Positions 53,169 to 61,592 of a DNA stretch of 64,000 nt are shown here, one piece after another. A program made the translations under genes and the position numbers. The notes below the pieces were generated by a model, which saw nothing but the letters and a program-made list of their open reading frames with translations, was not told where the DNA came from and searched no databases. This DNA comes from Glycocaulis albus (GTDB taxonomy: Bacteria; Pseudomonadota; Alphaproteobacteria; Caulobacterales; Maricaulaceae), in NCBI RefSeq assembly GCF_014639075.1, contig NZ_BMFS01000003.1:226761-290760 (forward strand), read 5' to 3'. Within the stretch, counting starts at the first letter, position 1, and each line of letters starts with the position of its first letter.

Positions 53169-55199
53169 ATGACGCTGCCTGACACCATCCATCCCGCGCT
53201 GCGCGCAGCGCTGGCGCGCAAGGGCTATGAGACGCTCACTGACGTTCAGGGCGCGGTACTGGCAGATGATGCTTTCGGGCAGGACTTGCTGGTCTCGGCC
53301 CAGACCGGCTCCGGCAAGACGGTGGCCTTTGGGCTTGCGATGGCGCCTGATCTTCTGGGCGACAACGAGAAGCTGCCCTTTTCGCAAAGCCCGCTGGCGC
53401 TGGTGATTGCGCCCACGCGCGAGCTCGCCCTGCAGGTGCAACGTGAGCTGGGCTGGCTTTATGGCGATGCGGGCGCGCGCATTGCCTCTGCGGTCGGCGG
53501 GATGGACCCGCGGGCTGAACGCCGGGCCATGGAGCGCGGCGCGCATATCATTGTCGGCACGCCGGGACGGCTGAAAGACCATATCGAGCGGGGCGCGCTG
53601 GATCTGTCTTCCATTCGCGCCATCGTGCTGGATGAAGCCGATGAGATGCTGGATTTCGGTTTCCGCGAAGACCTTGAATTCATTCTGGGCTCTGCGCCGG
53701 AAGAGCGCCGCACCCTGCTGTTCTCGGCCACGGTCTCGAAAGAGATCGCGCGCATCGCCCAGACCTATCAGTCCGATGCGGTACGTATCTCCACGATCAG
53801 CCAGGGCAGCCAGCATGCCGACATTGCCTATGTCGTGCATGCGGTGGCACCGCGCGACCGGGAAAATGCGGTCATCAACGTGCTGCGCTATCATGGCGCG
53901 CCGCGCGCCCTGGTCTTCTGCGGTACGCGCGAGGCGGTAAACCGTACCGCAGCGCGCCTTGCCAATCGCGGCTTTGCCTCGGTGGCGCTGTCGGGTGAGC
54001 TCAGCCAGGCTGAACGCACCAAGGCGCTGCAATCGCTGCGTGATGGCCGGGCCACGGTCTGTGTGGCGACCGATGTCGCCGCGCGCGGGATCGACCTGCC
54101 CGGTCTCGATCTCGTCGTCCATGCCGATCTTCCCAATAATGCCGAAACCCTGCTCCACCGTTCCGGGCGTACTGGCCGCGCCGGCGCGAAAGGTATCAGC
54201 GTGCTGGTTGCCGGGTTCAACCAGCGTGGCCGTGCGACGCGCCTGCTTCGCGATGCGCGCCTTGATGCGCAATGGACGGAGGCGCCGGACGCCGATGCCG
54301 TCCGGGCGAAAGACCGCGAGCGCTTGGGCGAGCACCCCGCTTTTATTGGCGAGATTGATGAGGTCCGGCTGGCCGAGGCGCACGAGATCATTGAGCGTTT
54401 TGGTGCTGAGCGCGTCGCGCTGGGCTTCCTGGCTGAGCTCGAACGCCGCCTGCCTGCACCTGAAGAGCTGGGGGCGGATACCGGTCCGGTTCGGCGCGAG
54501 GAGCGCGGGCCGAGGGAGCGCAGCGAACCGTTCGAACGCCGGGAGCGGCGTGAACGTACCCCGCGCGCCGGGTTTGAGGACAGTGTCTGGTTCGAGGTGG
54601 ATATGGGCCGCCGGCAGCGCGCCGAGCCGCGCTGGCTGGTGCCGATGATCTGCCGTCTGGGCGATGTCACGGGCCGTGATATCGGCGCGATCGATATCGG
54701 CGAGGTGGCGACCCGGTTCGAGATCACCGGTCCGCAGGTCGAGCACTTCGAAAAAGCGCTCCTGGCGCCGCGCGAGCGCGACCAGAACGTAGTGGTCCGC
54801 CGCGCAGGCGATACACCCTTGCAGCCGGCCAATCCGGATGCGCCCCCGGCCCGCCAGCGCCCGCCGCGTGATGCGCGCCCCGGCAAGCGCGAGCGCTTTG
54901 CCCGCAAGGCCGACCGCGATGAGGACGCGCTCTATGAGGACAAGCCGCCCGCGCCGAGTGTGAACGTGAGGCCGCTGCGCGAGGGCAAAGCGGCGGATGG
55001 AGCGCACAAGGGGCCGCATAAGGCCGGCAAATCCTATAAGGGCGATAAACCCTTCAAGGGGGACAAGCCTTTCAGGAAGGACAAGCCCGGCAAGGACGGC
55101 AAACCGCAGGCCGGCAAAAAGCCCTACAAGGCCGAGGACAGGTCTGGCGGCGACCAGACCCTGAAGCGTGTGAAACGCAAGCCGCGAAAAGAGAGCTAG
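53169..55199 (+). CDS. DEAD-box RNA helicase with DbpA-like RNA-binding domain
   Basis: A 676-residue helicase. Motifs: Q region, AQTGSGKT, PTRELA, VGTPGRL, VLDEADEMLDFGF, FSAT, ATDVAARGIDLPGL and HRSGRTGRAG. About residues 475-545 form a DbpA-type RNA-binding domain (WFEVDMGRRQRAEPRWLVP then ICRLGDVTGRDIG). The tail (about 590-676) is Lys/Pro/Gly-rich with repeats of KGDKPFKGDKPF type, probably disordered and RNA-binding. It likely acts in ribosome assembly or mRNA decay. Its end overlaps the convergent folP by 4 bases. Confidence 0.93.
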   Translation: MTLPDTIHPALRAALARKGYETLTDVQGAVLADDAFGQDLLVSAQTGSGKTVAFGLAMAPDLLGDNEKLPFSQSPLALVIAPTRELALQVQRELGWLYGDAGARIASAVGGMDPRAERRAMERGAHIIVGTPGRLKDHIERGALDLSSIRAIVLDEADEMLDFGFREDLEFILGSAPEERRTLLFSATVSKEIARIAQTYQSDAVRISTISQGSQHADIAYVVHAVAPRDRENAVINVLRYHGAPRALVFCGTREAVNRTAARLANRGFASVALSGELSQAERTKALQSLRDGRATVCVATDVAARGIDLPGLDLVVHADLPNNAETLLHRSGRTGRAGAKGISVLVAGFNQRGRATRLLRDARLDAQWTEAPDADAVRAKDRERLGEHPAFIGEIDEVRLAEAHEIIERFGAERVALGFLAELERRLPAPEELGADTGPVRREERGPRERSEPFERRERRERTPRAGFEDSVWFEVDMGRRQRAEPRWLVPMICRLGDVTGRDIGAIDIGEVATRFEITGPQVEHFEKALLAPRERDQNVVVRRAGDTPLQPANPDAPPARQRPPRDARPGKRERFARKADRDEDALYEDKPPAPSVNVRPLREGKAADGAHKGPHKAGKSYKGDKPFKGDKPFRKDKPGKDGKPQAGKKPYKAEDRSGGDQTLKRVKRKPRKES

Positions 55200-56002
55200 C
55201 CAGACGCCTGTATGGCAGCCCGGACTTTCAATGCCTGTGCCGTTTCGCGCACATCATGCACCCGGATCATTGCCGCCCCTGCCTGCGCGGCATGCAGGGC
55301 GGCGGCAATCGACCCGCCAAGGCGCTGGTCTGCAGGCGCATCATTGTCCAGTGAGGCGATGAAGCGCTTTCGCGAGGCCCCGAACAATATGGGGAAGCCG
55401 AGGCCTGCAAGGCGCGGCAACGCCCCCATCAGTGCGAGGTTGTGCACAAGCGTCTTGCCAAAGCCGATACCGGGATCAAGCCAGATATTTTCACGTGAAA
55501 CGCCTGCCTTCATGGCCGCCGCAGCGCGCGCCAGCAGGAAGGCTTCAACCTCGCCCGCCACATCGTCGTAATGCGGATCTGCCTGCATGGTGCGCGGTTC
55601 ACCCTGCATGTGCATGAGGCAGATCTGACAGCCCAGCTGCGCCGCCACGCCGAGCGCCCCGGGGCCCCCAAGCGCAGTCACATCATTCCACATCGACGCG
55701 CCCGCCTGAATGGCGGCCCGCGCCACGCCCGGCTTCATCGTATCGATGGAAAGTGGCATATTTGTACGGGCGAGTTCCTCGATAACCGGGATCACGCGGG
55801 CGAGCTCGTCAGCTTCGCTGACGGGCTCCGCGCCCGGCCGTGTGCTTTCCCCGCCTATGTCCAGCCAGTCAGCGCCGGCCTCTACAAGTGCGTGGCCATG
55901 CGCGATGGCGGCTTGCGCGCTGGCGTGGCGTCCGCCATCGGAAAAGCTGTCAGGCGTCACATTGACGATGCCCATGACGAGGGGGCGAGGGCGCTGTGTC
56001 AT
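55196..56002 (-). CDS. folP: Dihydropteroate synthase
   Basis: A 268-residue TIM-barrel enzyme that joins p-aminobenzoate to dihydropterin pyrophosphate; the sulfonamide target. The signatures are MGIVNVTPDSFSDGG (residues 9-23) and WLDIGGESTRPGAEPVS (about 45-61), followed by MHMQGEPRTMQ and FGASRKRFIA. Start 56002. folB and folK are not adjacent. Confidence 0.95.
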   Translation of the reverse strand: MTQRPRPLVMGIVNVTPDSFSDGGRHASAQAAIAHGHALVEAGADWLDIGGESTRPGAEPVSEADELARVIPVIEELARTNMPLSIDTMKPGVARAAIQAGASMWNDVTALGGPGALGVAAQLGCQICLMHMQGEPRTMQADPHYDDVAGEVEAFLLARAAAAMKAGVSRENIWLDPGIGFGKTLVHNLALMGALPRLAGLGFPILFGASRKRFIASLDNDAPADQRLGGSIAAALHAAQAGAAMIRVHDVRETAQALKVRAAIQASG

Positions 56003-56011
56003 GGCGAGGTG

Positions 56012-56731
56012 TCAGCCCTCATCAGAGAGACGCCGGAAGGCGTAAGGGTAGGGCGCGCCGGGCAGCGAAAATACGCGCTGGTGGTCCATCGTACTGCCCC
56101 ATTCGCGGTAGGTGAAGAAGCTCTGATGGCCGCGCAGGCTGGCGCCGAAGCGCATTGCATCCCCGGATTCGGCCGGCATAACGCAGCTCTCGATATCCAC
56201 GGCGAAATAATAGCCCGCATGGGCTGGCGAGCGGGCCTCCATCCGACAATTCTCAGGATAGCCGATGAGGTCCGCCCCGGTGAGGGAGGCAAACGCGCCC
56301 TCTTCGTCCGCCCGGCCTGCAAAGCTGTCAGGATCGCGCAACTCGAAAAGGTCAAAACCGGCGAGCATGCCCGCATCATCCTCGCGCAGCACCCAGATGC
56401 GCTGACGGCTGACGGGGCCGTCCTCCGCGCCGGAGCGCCACTCCACATAGATCACGTGCCCGCCAAGCCCGGGTGCCTCAACTTGTGTATGGGCAGCGTA
56501 TTGCAGGTCCAGCCATTCTTCTGCGGTTCCAGGCTGCGCTTCACGCCACTCTTCCGGCGCGTTTTCGTATTGCTGGGCGTTGGAAAAGCGCCCCGTAAGA
56601 AAGCCGCTCCCATGGGCCGCGCTGCCATATGCCGGCTCAGCCTCCGCTTCCGGCGGGGTGTCCGGCTCTGCGAAGGCAAGGGCGGCAAGCAAGAGCGCGA
56701 TCATGGCAGGTCTCCATAGCAGGCGGCCCAT
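56012..56731 (-). CDS. CpcT/CpeT-like (phycobilin-lyase fold) secreted protein
   Basis: A 239-residue protein with a signal peptide (MIALLLAALAFAEP region). GSGFLTGRFSNAQQYENAPEEW, VSRQRIWVLRED, a Cys near YPENCRMEA and the closing YREWGSTMDHQRVFSLPG match the CpcT/CpeT family, whose cyanobacterial members attach phycobilins. No phycobiliprotein or bilin gene is present, so here it is probably a secreted lipocalin-like binder of unknown ligand. ATG 56731 has GGGAGG upstream; ATG 56704 is possible. It lies 9 bp before folP on the same strand. Confidence 0.7.
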   Translation of the reverse strand: MGRLLWRPAMIALLLAALAFAEPDTPPEAEAEPAYGSAAHGSGFLTGRFSNAQQYENAPEEWREAQPGTAEEWLDLQYAAHTQVEAPGLGGHVIYVEWRSGAEDGPVSRQRIWVLREDDAGMLAGFDLFELRDPDSFAGRADEEGAFASLTGADLIGYPENCRMEARSPAHAGYYFAVDIESCVMPAESGDAMRFGASLRGHQSFFTYREWGSTMDHQRVFSLPGAPYPYAFRRLSDEG

Positions 56732-56826
56732 TCCAGCCTCCCGCGCGCCATCGTGCAAGGTCCGGCGCGGTGCGGTGCGCAGGCACAATCCTGAGAATGG
56801 CTCACGTGCGGCGCCCGGTGTGTGCT

Positions 56827-57624
56827 ATGAGCGCGTCTGAAGCCGAGCTTTGGGGAGCCGCGCCCTTGACCGCAGGGTCTGACGATATCAGCCAGGAAAC
56901 ATCTGCGCCGCGCTATGTGTGGCTGGCAGAGACGCTCAAAAAGCGCATCGCCGCCGGTGACCCTCCGGTTGGCAAGCTTCTGCCGACCGAGCATGCTCTT
57001 TGCGAGACCTATGATGTTTCCCGCCACACGGCACGCGAGGCGCTGCGCCTGCTGGCGGAAGCCGGGCTGATCGTGCGAAGGCGCGGAGCCGGCACGCTGG
57101 TGATTGCCACCGAGAGCAAGGCCGCCTTCTCCCAGCGCCTGGGCAATGTCGACGATCTGATGCAGTATGCGCGCGATGCGCGCCTGTCACCGGATGCGAC
57201 GGCAATGGTGGCGCTGGAATCCCATCTGGCACGTGCTTTCGGCATCGCGCCGGGCGGGGAGTATATGCGGGTATCAGGCCTTCGCGCCGTGCCGGGCGAG
57301 CCGCCCCTGGCCCTGACCGATATCTATATACGCGCTGATCTCGCGCCGCCGGTTGAAAAACTGGTGGAGATGAATGGGCTTATCATCGAATGGATTGCCA
57401 GTGTGCGCGGCGTGGCCACAGCGCGCGTTGACCAGGCGATTCTTGCCGGCGCCATGACCGAGCGGGAGGCGCAAAGGCTTGATTGCGAGGCCGGCGCGGC
57501 GGCCCTGCGCACACGGCGGCGCTATTATGACAAGAGCGGGCGGGTGATCGCGCTATCTGACACCGTCCATCCGGGCAATCGCTTCGTCTACGAGATGAGC
57601 CTGCTGCGGGAAACAGAGGGCTAG
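56827..57624 (+). CDS. GntR-family regulator with UTRA domain (HutC/FadR-like)
   Basis: A 265-residue regulator. The winged-helix domain (about 28-95) has LLPTEHALCETYDVSRHTAR then EALRLLAEAGLIVRRRGAG. The UTRA effector domain (about 110-262) has SGLRAVPGEPPLALTDIYIR, split by short gaps. Effectors of this group are often sugars or amino-acid derivatives; none can be inferred. ATG 56827 is chosen, ATG 56797 is an alternative. It overlaps dapF convergently by 4 bases. Confidence 0.88.
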   Translation: MSASEAELWGAAPLTAGSDDISQETSAPRYVWLAETLKKRIAAGDPPVGKLLPTEHALCETYDVSRHTAREALRLLAEAGLIVRRRGAGTLVIATESKAAFSQRLGNVDDLMQYARDARLSPDATAMVALESHLARAFGIAPGGEYMRVSGLRAVPGEPPLALTDIYIRADLAPPVEKLVEMNGLIIEWIASVRGVATARVDQAILAGAMTEREAQRLDCEAGAAALRTRRRYYDKSGRVIALSDTVHPGNRFVYEMSLLRETEG

Positions 57625-58445
57625 ATCAGCCCCTCAATATCCAACCCGCCTTCCATCTCCACAGGGCCGGACAGGTGCACATGGCCGTCTGCGTCCCAGC
57701 GCACGGGCAGCTCGCCGCCATCGGCGATAATGACCGCCTCACGCCCTGTCAGGCCGCGCCGGTGCGCCGCAACCAGCGCTGCGCAGGCACCCGTGCCGCA
57801 AGCCAGAGTCAGCCCGGCCCCGCGCTCCCACACCCGCAGGCGTATGGTCTGGCGATCGATCACTTGCGCGAAGCCCGCATTCACGCGCTCGGGGAAAAGC
57901 GGATCATGTTCGATCGCTGGGCCGATTTCGGCCAGCGGCAATGCGGCCACATCGTCGACGAAGAAGACCGCGTGGGGATTGCCCATGGAGACGGCGCCGG
58001 GGCCTTCCAGCCGCCCGCCACCCGGCAGGGAAGCCGCGTAATCAAGCCGCAGTGTGTCCATTTCGCGGGCCAGCGGAATATCGCGCCAGCCAAGCCCGGG
58101 CGGGCCGAGATCGACCTCTACAGCGCCGGTATCCAGCCGCCGCGCGCTCAGCACGCCGCCTTTGGCTGCGAAGTTCAGCCGGGAGCGGGCGTCGTCCTGA
58201 AACATCAGCCAGGCGGCCGCCCGTGTGCCATTGCCGCAGGCCCCCACCTCGCCGCCATCAGCGTTCCATACCCGCAAGGCGGCATCGGCCACGCCATGGT
58301 CTTCCAGGCCCATGATCTGGTCGAACGGATAACACGCATGCAGCGCCGCGACCTGTCCGGGCGGCAGGGTCAGGGTCCTGCCATCTCCGCGCGCGTCGAT
58401 CACGATAAAGGCGTTTCCCGCCCCGTTCATGGCATAGGCTTTCAT
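57621..58445 (-). CDS. dapF: Diaminopimelate epimerase
   Basis: A 274-residue PLP-independent epimerase converting LL-DAP to meso-DAP for lysine and peptidoglycan. The two catalytic Cys motifs are clear: GACGNGTRAAAWL (about 71-83) and LACGTGACAALVAAHRRG (about 215-232). It opens AYAMNGAGNAFIVIDARG. Confidence 0.96.
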   Translation of the reverse strand: MKAYAMNGAGNAFIVIDARGDGRTLTLPPGQVAALHACYPFDQIMGLEDHGVADAALRVWNADGGEVGACGNGTRAAAWLMFQDDARSRLNFAAKGGVLSARRLDTGAVEVDLGPPGLGWRDIPLAREMDTLRLDYAASLPGGGRLEGPGAVSMGNPHAVFFVDDVAALPLAEIGPAIEHDPLFPERVNAGFAQVIDRQTIRLRVWERGAGLTLACGTGACAALVAAHRRGLTGREAVIIADGGELPVRWDADGHVHLSGPVEMEGGLDIEGLI

Positions 58446-58582
58446 GCCGTCAGCCGATACGCCTCATCCGCGCGGGGCGCAAGCCGGATGGAGGTGTCAG
58501 GTTTGTAATGTAGCGGGCTTTGACCTTGGCAGCGGGCCGGAGTTGAATACCGCTCAGTTTTCCTATGGGGGATCAGATATCC

Positions 58583-60817
58583 ATGAAGACGTATCAAGCT
58601 GCCCTGATGGTTGCAGGCTCGGCTCTTTTGCTGGCTGCCTGCGAACCGGCTGGTGAAACCGGAGATGCCACTGTGACCGAAACTGCGCCTGCCTCTGATG
58701 CCCGGAGCGAGGAGAGAGCCGGCGTGGATGCCGAGGCGCGTGCGCTGAACGCAGCTATCCAGTCAGGCTCGGAAGAATTGCTCTGGCTTGAAGAGGTAGA
58801 GGGCGAGGAGGCACTTGCCTTTGCGCAGGCCCAGAACGAGCGCTCGCTCGGCCTTCTGCAGACCGATCCGCGCTATCAGCAGCATTATGACCGTGCCCTT
58901 GAAGTGCTCGAGAGCACGGATCGCATCCCTTACGTCTCGGTGCGCGGCGGGGAGCTGTGGAATTTCTGGCAGGATGCGAACAACACGCACGGCTTGTGGC
59001 GGCGTACCACGCTGGAAAGCTACGAGACGGACAATCCTGAATGGGATGTCGTGCTCGATCTTGATGCGCTGGCAGAGGAAGAGGACCGCAACTGGGTGTG
59101 GCGCGGATCATCCTGCCTGGCGCCGGACTATAATCGCTGCATCCTGACCCTGTCTGACGGCGGATCGGACGCGGCAGTGCGGCGCGAGTGGGACATGGAG
59201 ACCCGCAGCTTTGTCGAAGGCGGGTTTGAAATTCCGGCCACCAAGGGCTCAACCGCCTGGATCGACGAGAACACGCTGCTGATCGCCACCGCGCTTGATC
59301 CTGAGGAGACGACCACATCGGGCTATCCTTTTGTCGTGAAACGCTGGACGCGCGGCACGCCCATCGAAGAGGCCGAACTGGTGTTTACGGGCGCAGCCGG
59401 TGATGTCGGTGTATGGCCTGCCCGGTTCGAACAGGCTGACGGCACCTTCTACCTGCTGGCCACACAGGCAGAGACCTTCTTCGAGAGCGTCTACTGGCTG
59501 TTGCCCGACAATGCGCAAGGCGAGCCGATCCGGCTCAACCTGCCGCGCCGCGTCAGCCCGCAGGCCCTGTTCGGCGACCAGCTCATCTTCTCGATCGAGG
59601 AGGAGTGGACACCTGAAGAAGGCGGCGAGACCTATCCGCAAGGGGCGGTCCTGTCGCTGTCCATGTCGCAGCTGGCTGCCACTGGCGAGCTTCCGGCCAT
59701 AGAAACCGTGTTCGTGCCGGGTGAACGCCAGTCGGTTGGCGGTTTTGCGGCAACGGCCAGCCATCTGTTGGCGGTGATCAACGACAATGTCGTTGGCGGG
59801 CTGTGGGTGTTCGAACGGAGCGATAATGGCTGGCAGCGCCGCCAGATCGAAACGCCGGAGAACACGTCTGTTTCCATCGTTACGGCCGATGATCAGTCGG
59901 ACCTCGCCTACGTTTCTGCGCAAGGCTATCTGACGCCCAACACGCTCTACCGGGTCAGCGAGGACGCCGCCGCGCTCACCCCGGCCCGGTCCATGCCGGA
60001 CTGGTTTGATACTGAAGGCCTGGTGGTTGAACAGCGCGAGGCAACGAGCGCCGATGGCACGCAGATCCCCTACTTCATCATCCACAATCCGGAACGCAGC
60101 AGCGCCGAGCCGGGACCGACCCTGCTCTATGCCTATGGGGGCTTCCAGGTCAGCCTGAACCCCAGCTATTCGGGTACGATGGGCCGTCTCTGGCTGGAGA
60201 ATGGCGGCACCTATGTGCTGGCCAATATCCGGGGCGGTGGCGAGTTCGGCCCGGCCTGGCACCAGGCTGGCCTGACGGTCAACCGTCAGCGCATCTATGA
60301 CGACCTGATCGCGGTCGCCGAAGCGCTGGTCGAAGATGGCGTGACCACCACGGACCAGCTTGGCGTGATGGGGGGATCCAATGGCGGCCTGCTGACCGGT
60401 GTGATGTACACCCAGCGCCCGGACCTGTTCGGCGCGGTGATCAGCCAGGTTCCGCTGCTGGACATGATGCGCTTCCATACCATGCTGGCAGGCGCCAGCT
60501 GGCAAGCCGAGTACGGCTTCCCGGACGAGAACCCGGAGGAGCGCGCCTTCCTGCGTTCGATCTCGCCGCTTCACAATGTGAACCCGGACCGGGACTATCC
60601 GCCGCTCTTCCTGCTGACCTCGACCAAGGATGACCGGGTACATCCCGCCCATGCCCGCAAGATGGCCTATCTCACCGACGCGCTCGGCCTCGACATGCTC
60701 TATTACGAGAACATGGAAGGCGGCCACTCGGCGGCAGCGAACCTGCGCGAAACGGCCAATCGCCTCGCGCTGGAATACACTTTCCTGATGCAGAACCTGA
60801 TGGATGGTGAGGAGTAG
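58583..60817 (+). CDS. Prolyl oligopeptidase family (S9) lipoprotein
   Basis: A 744-residue serine peptidase. Lipoprotein signal ALMVAGSALLLAACEP places it in the envelope. A beta-propeller (about 90-440) precedes the alpha/beta hydrolase domain, where GGSNGGLLTGVM holds the catalytic Ser, TKDDRVHPAHARKM the Asp and MEGGHSAA the His. It cleaves short peptides, typically after Pro, in the periplasm. Start 58583 has GGGGG upstream; a 6-codon earlier ATG is less likely. A clean terminator follows. Confidence 0.93.
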   Translation: MKTYQAALMVAGSALLLAACEPAGETGDATVTETAPASDARSEERAGVDAEARALNAAIQSGSEELLWLEEVEGEEALAFAQAQNERSLGLLQTDPRYQQHYDRALEVLESTDRIPYVSVRGGELWNFWQDANNTHGLWRRTTLESYETDNPEWDVVLDLDALAEEEDRNWVWRGSSCLAPDYNRCILTLSDGGSDAAVRREWDMETRSFVEGGFEIPATKGSTAWIDENTLLIATALDPEETTTSGYPFVVKRWTRGTPIEEAELVFTGAAGDVGVWPARFEQADGTFYLLATQAETFFESVYWLLPDNAQGEPIRLNLPRRVSPQALFGDQLIFSIEEEWTPEEGGETYPQGAVLSLSMSQLAATGELPAIETVFVPGERQSVGGFAATASHLLAVINDNVVGGLWVFERSDNGWQRRQIETPENTSVSIVTADDQSDLAYVSAQGYLTPNTLYRVSEDAAALTPARSMPDWFDTEGLVVEQREATSADGTQIPYFIIHNPERSSAEPGPTLLYAYGGFQVSLNPSYSGTMGRLWLENGGTYVLANIRGGGEFGPAWHQAGLTVNRQRIYDDLIAVAEALVEDGVTTTDQLGVMGGSNGGLLTGVMYTQRPDLFGAVISQVPLLDMMRFHTMLAGASWQAEYGFPDENPEERAFLRSISPLHNVNPDRDYPPLFLLTSTKDDRVHPAHARKMAYLTDALGLDMLYYENMEGGHSAAANLRETANRLALEYTFLMQNLMDGEE

Positions 60818-60849
60818 GCTCTTCCAGGCCAACCATCTGAAAATGAAAA

Positions 60850-60879
60850 CCCCGCCGGAGCGACCCGGCGGGGTTTTTT
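60850..60879 (+). terminator. Bidirectional Rho-independent terminator
   Basis: Stem CCCCGCCGG (60850-60858) and CCGGCGGGG (60865-60873), 6-base loop, flanked by AAAA on the left and TTTTTT on the right. It can serve both the S9 peptidase and hepT. Confidence 0.9.
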
Positions 60880-60901
60880 GTGTGCGATTGTGCCAGCGTT
60901 C

Positions 60902-61243
60902 CTAGGCCAGCGCCTTCTCCAGTTTCGCGATCAGGTCCGGGAATGCGTTTCTGGCGGCATCGGTGAGGAAAGCGATATCGACCCTGTCATAGGCATGGGC
61001 GAGACGGGTGCGTAGCCCAATGGCCTTCTTCCACGGGATGTCCGGATAGTCCGCCACTATACCCGGCTCGCTTTCAATGGCTGCGCGAAGGGCTTCACCG
61101 ACAATCTCACAGGCGCGTTCAAGTGCGCGGCGGGCGACAGGGTCGCTAGCAATTGCGTCAGCGTCGCGGCCAGTGACGAGTTCATGCGCGAAACGTGCTT
61201 CGTTTAGCGCGTCTGACAGGCGTTTGCGTATCTGGGCCCTCAC
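60902..61243 (-). CDS. hepT: HepT-like HEPN ribonuclease toxin
   Basis: A 113-residue HEPN-fold protein with the RX4HXY active motif in LRTRLAHAYDR (about 80-90), the signature of HepT toxins that cleave RNA. The sequence is otherwise helical (RARRALERACEIVGEALRAA in part). It overlaps its antitoxin gene by 4 bases. In characterised pairs the toxin is AMPylated by MntA. Confidence 0.88.
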   Translation of the reverse strand: MRAQIRKRLSDALNEARFAHELVTGRDADAIASDPVARRALERACEIVGEALRAAIESEPGIVADYPDIPWKKAIGLRTRLAHAYDRVDIAFLTDAARNAFPDLIAKLEKALA

Positions 61244-61557
61244 AGCGCCACCCTCACACCTGTCATCGCCACTTCCCGCTTGAGCTCCGGTGACAGGGAG
61301 CGGGCATGGATCACGTCCACATCGCGCAGGAAGATGTCTTCCAGACGCTCGGCCACCGCAATGAGCGCGTCATAGCCAAAGCTCTCATCCGCTGTCTCAA
61401 TGACCACATCCACGTCGCTGGCGGCGTGGGCCTTGCCGCTAGCTATCGAACCGAAGAGGGTAATCGCCGTAACACCAAGCGTACGCAAGCCGTCCCGCCC
61501 CGCCATCAGGCGGGCGCGGGCATCGTCCAGCGTGGGTATGGCGAGCGCTGTGTCCAT
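61240..61557 (-). CDS. mntA: MntA-type minimal nucleotidyltransferase antitoxin
   Basis: A 105-residue nucleotidyltransferase with the GSx10DxD motif: LFGSIASGKAHAASDVDVVI (about 36-55). MntA antitoxins add AMP to HepT and so silence it, a type VII system. It is transcribed first, then hepT. Downstream the transcript meets the terminator at 60850. Confidence 0.88.
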   Translation of the reverse strand: MDTALAIPTLDDARARLMAGRDGLRTLGVTAITLFGSIASGKAHAASDVDVVIETADESFGYDALIAVAERLEDIFLRDVDVIHARSLSPELKREVAMTGVRVAL

Positions 61558-61592
61558 GCGCGCAGTGATAGCACGGATTTGACGCGTTCACC

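Noticed and set aside
53064..55019. A 651-codon minus-strand frame
   Set aside because: Antisense to the DEAD-box helicase, whose motifs are unmistakable; the antisense product is an Arg/His/Ala-rich string without motifs.
56012..56731. Evidence for phycobilisomes or a cyanobacterial source
   Set aside because: All neighbours are alphaproteobacterial in type, and no bilin or phycobiliprotein gene is seen.
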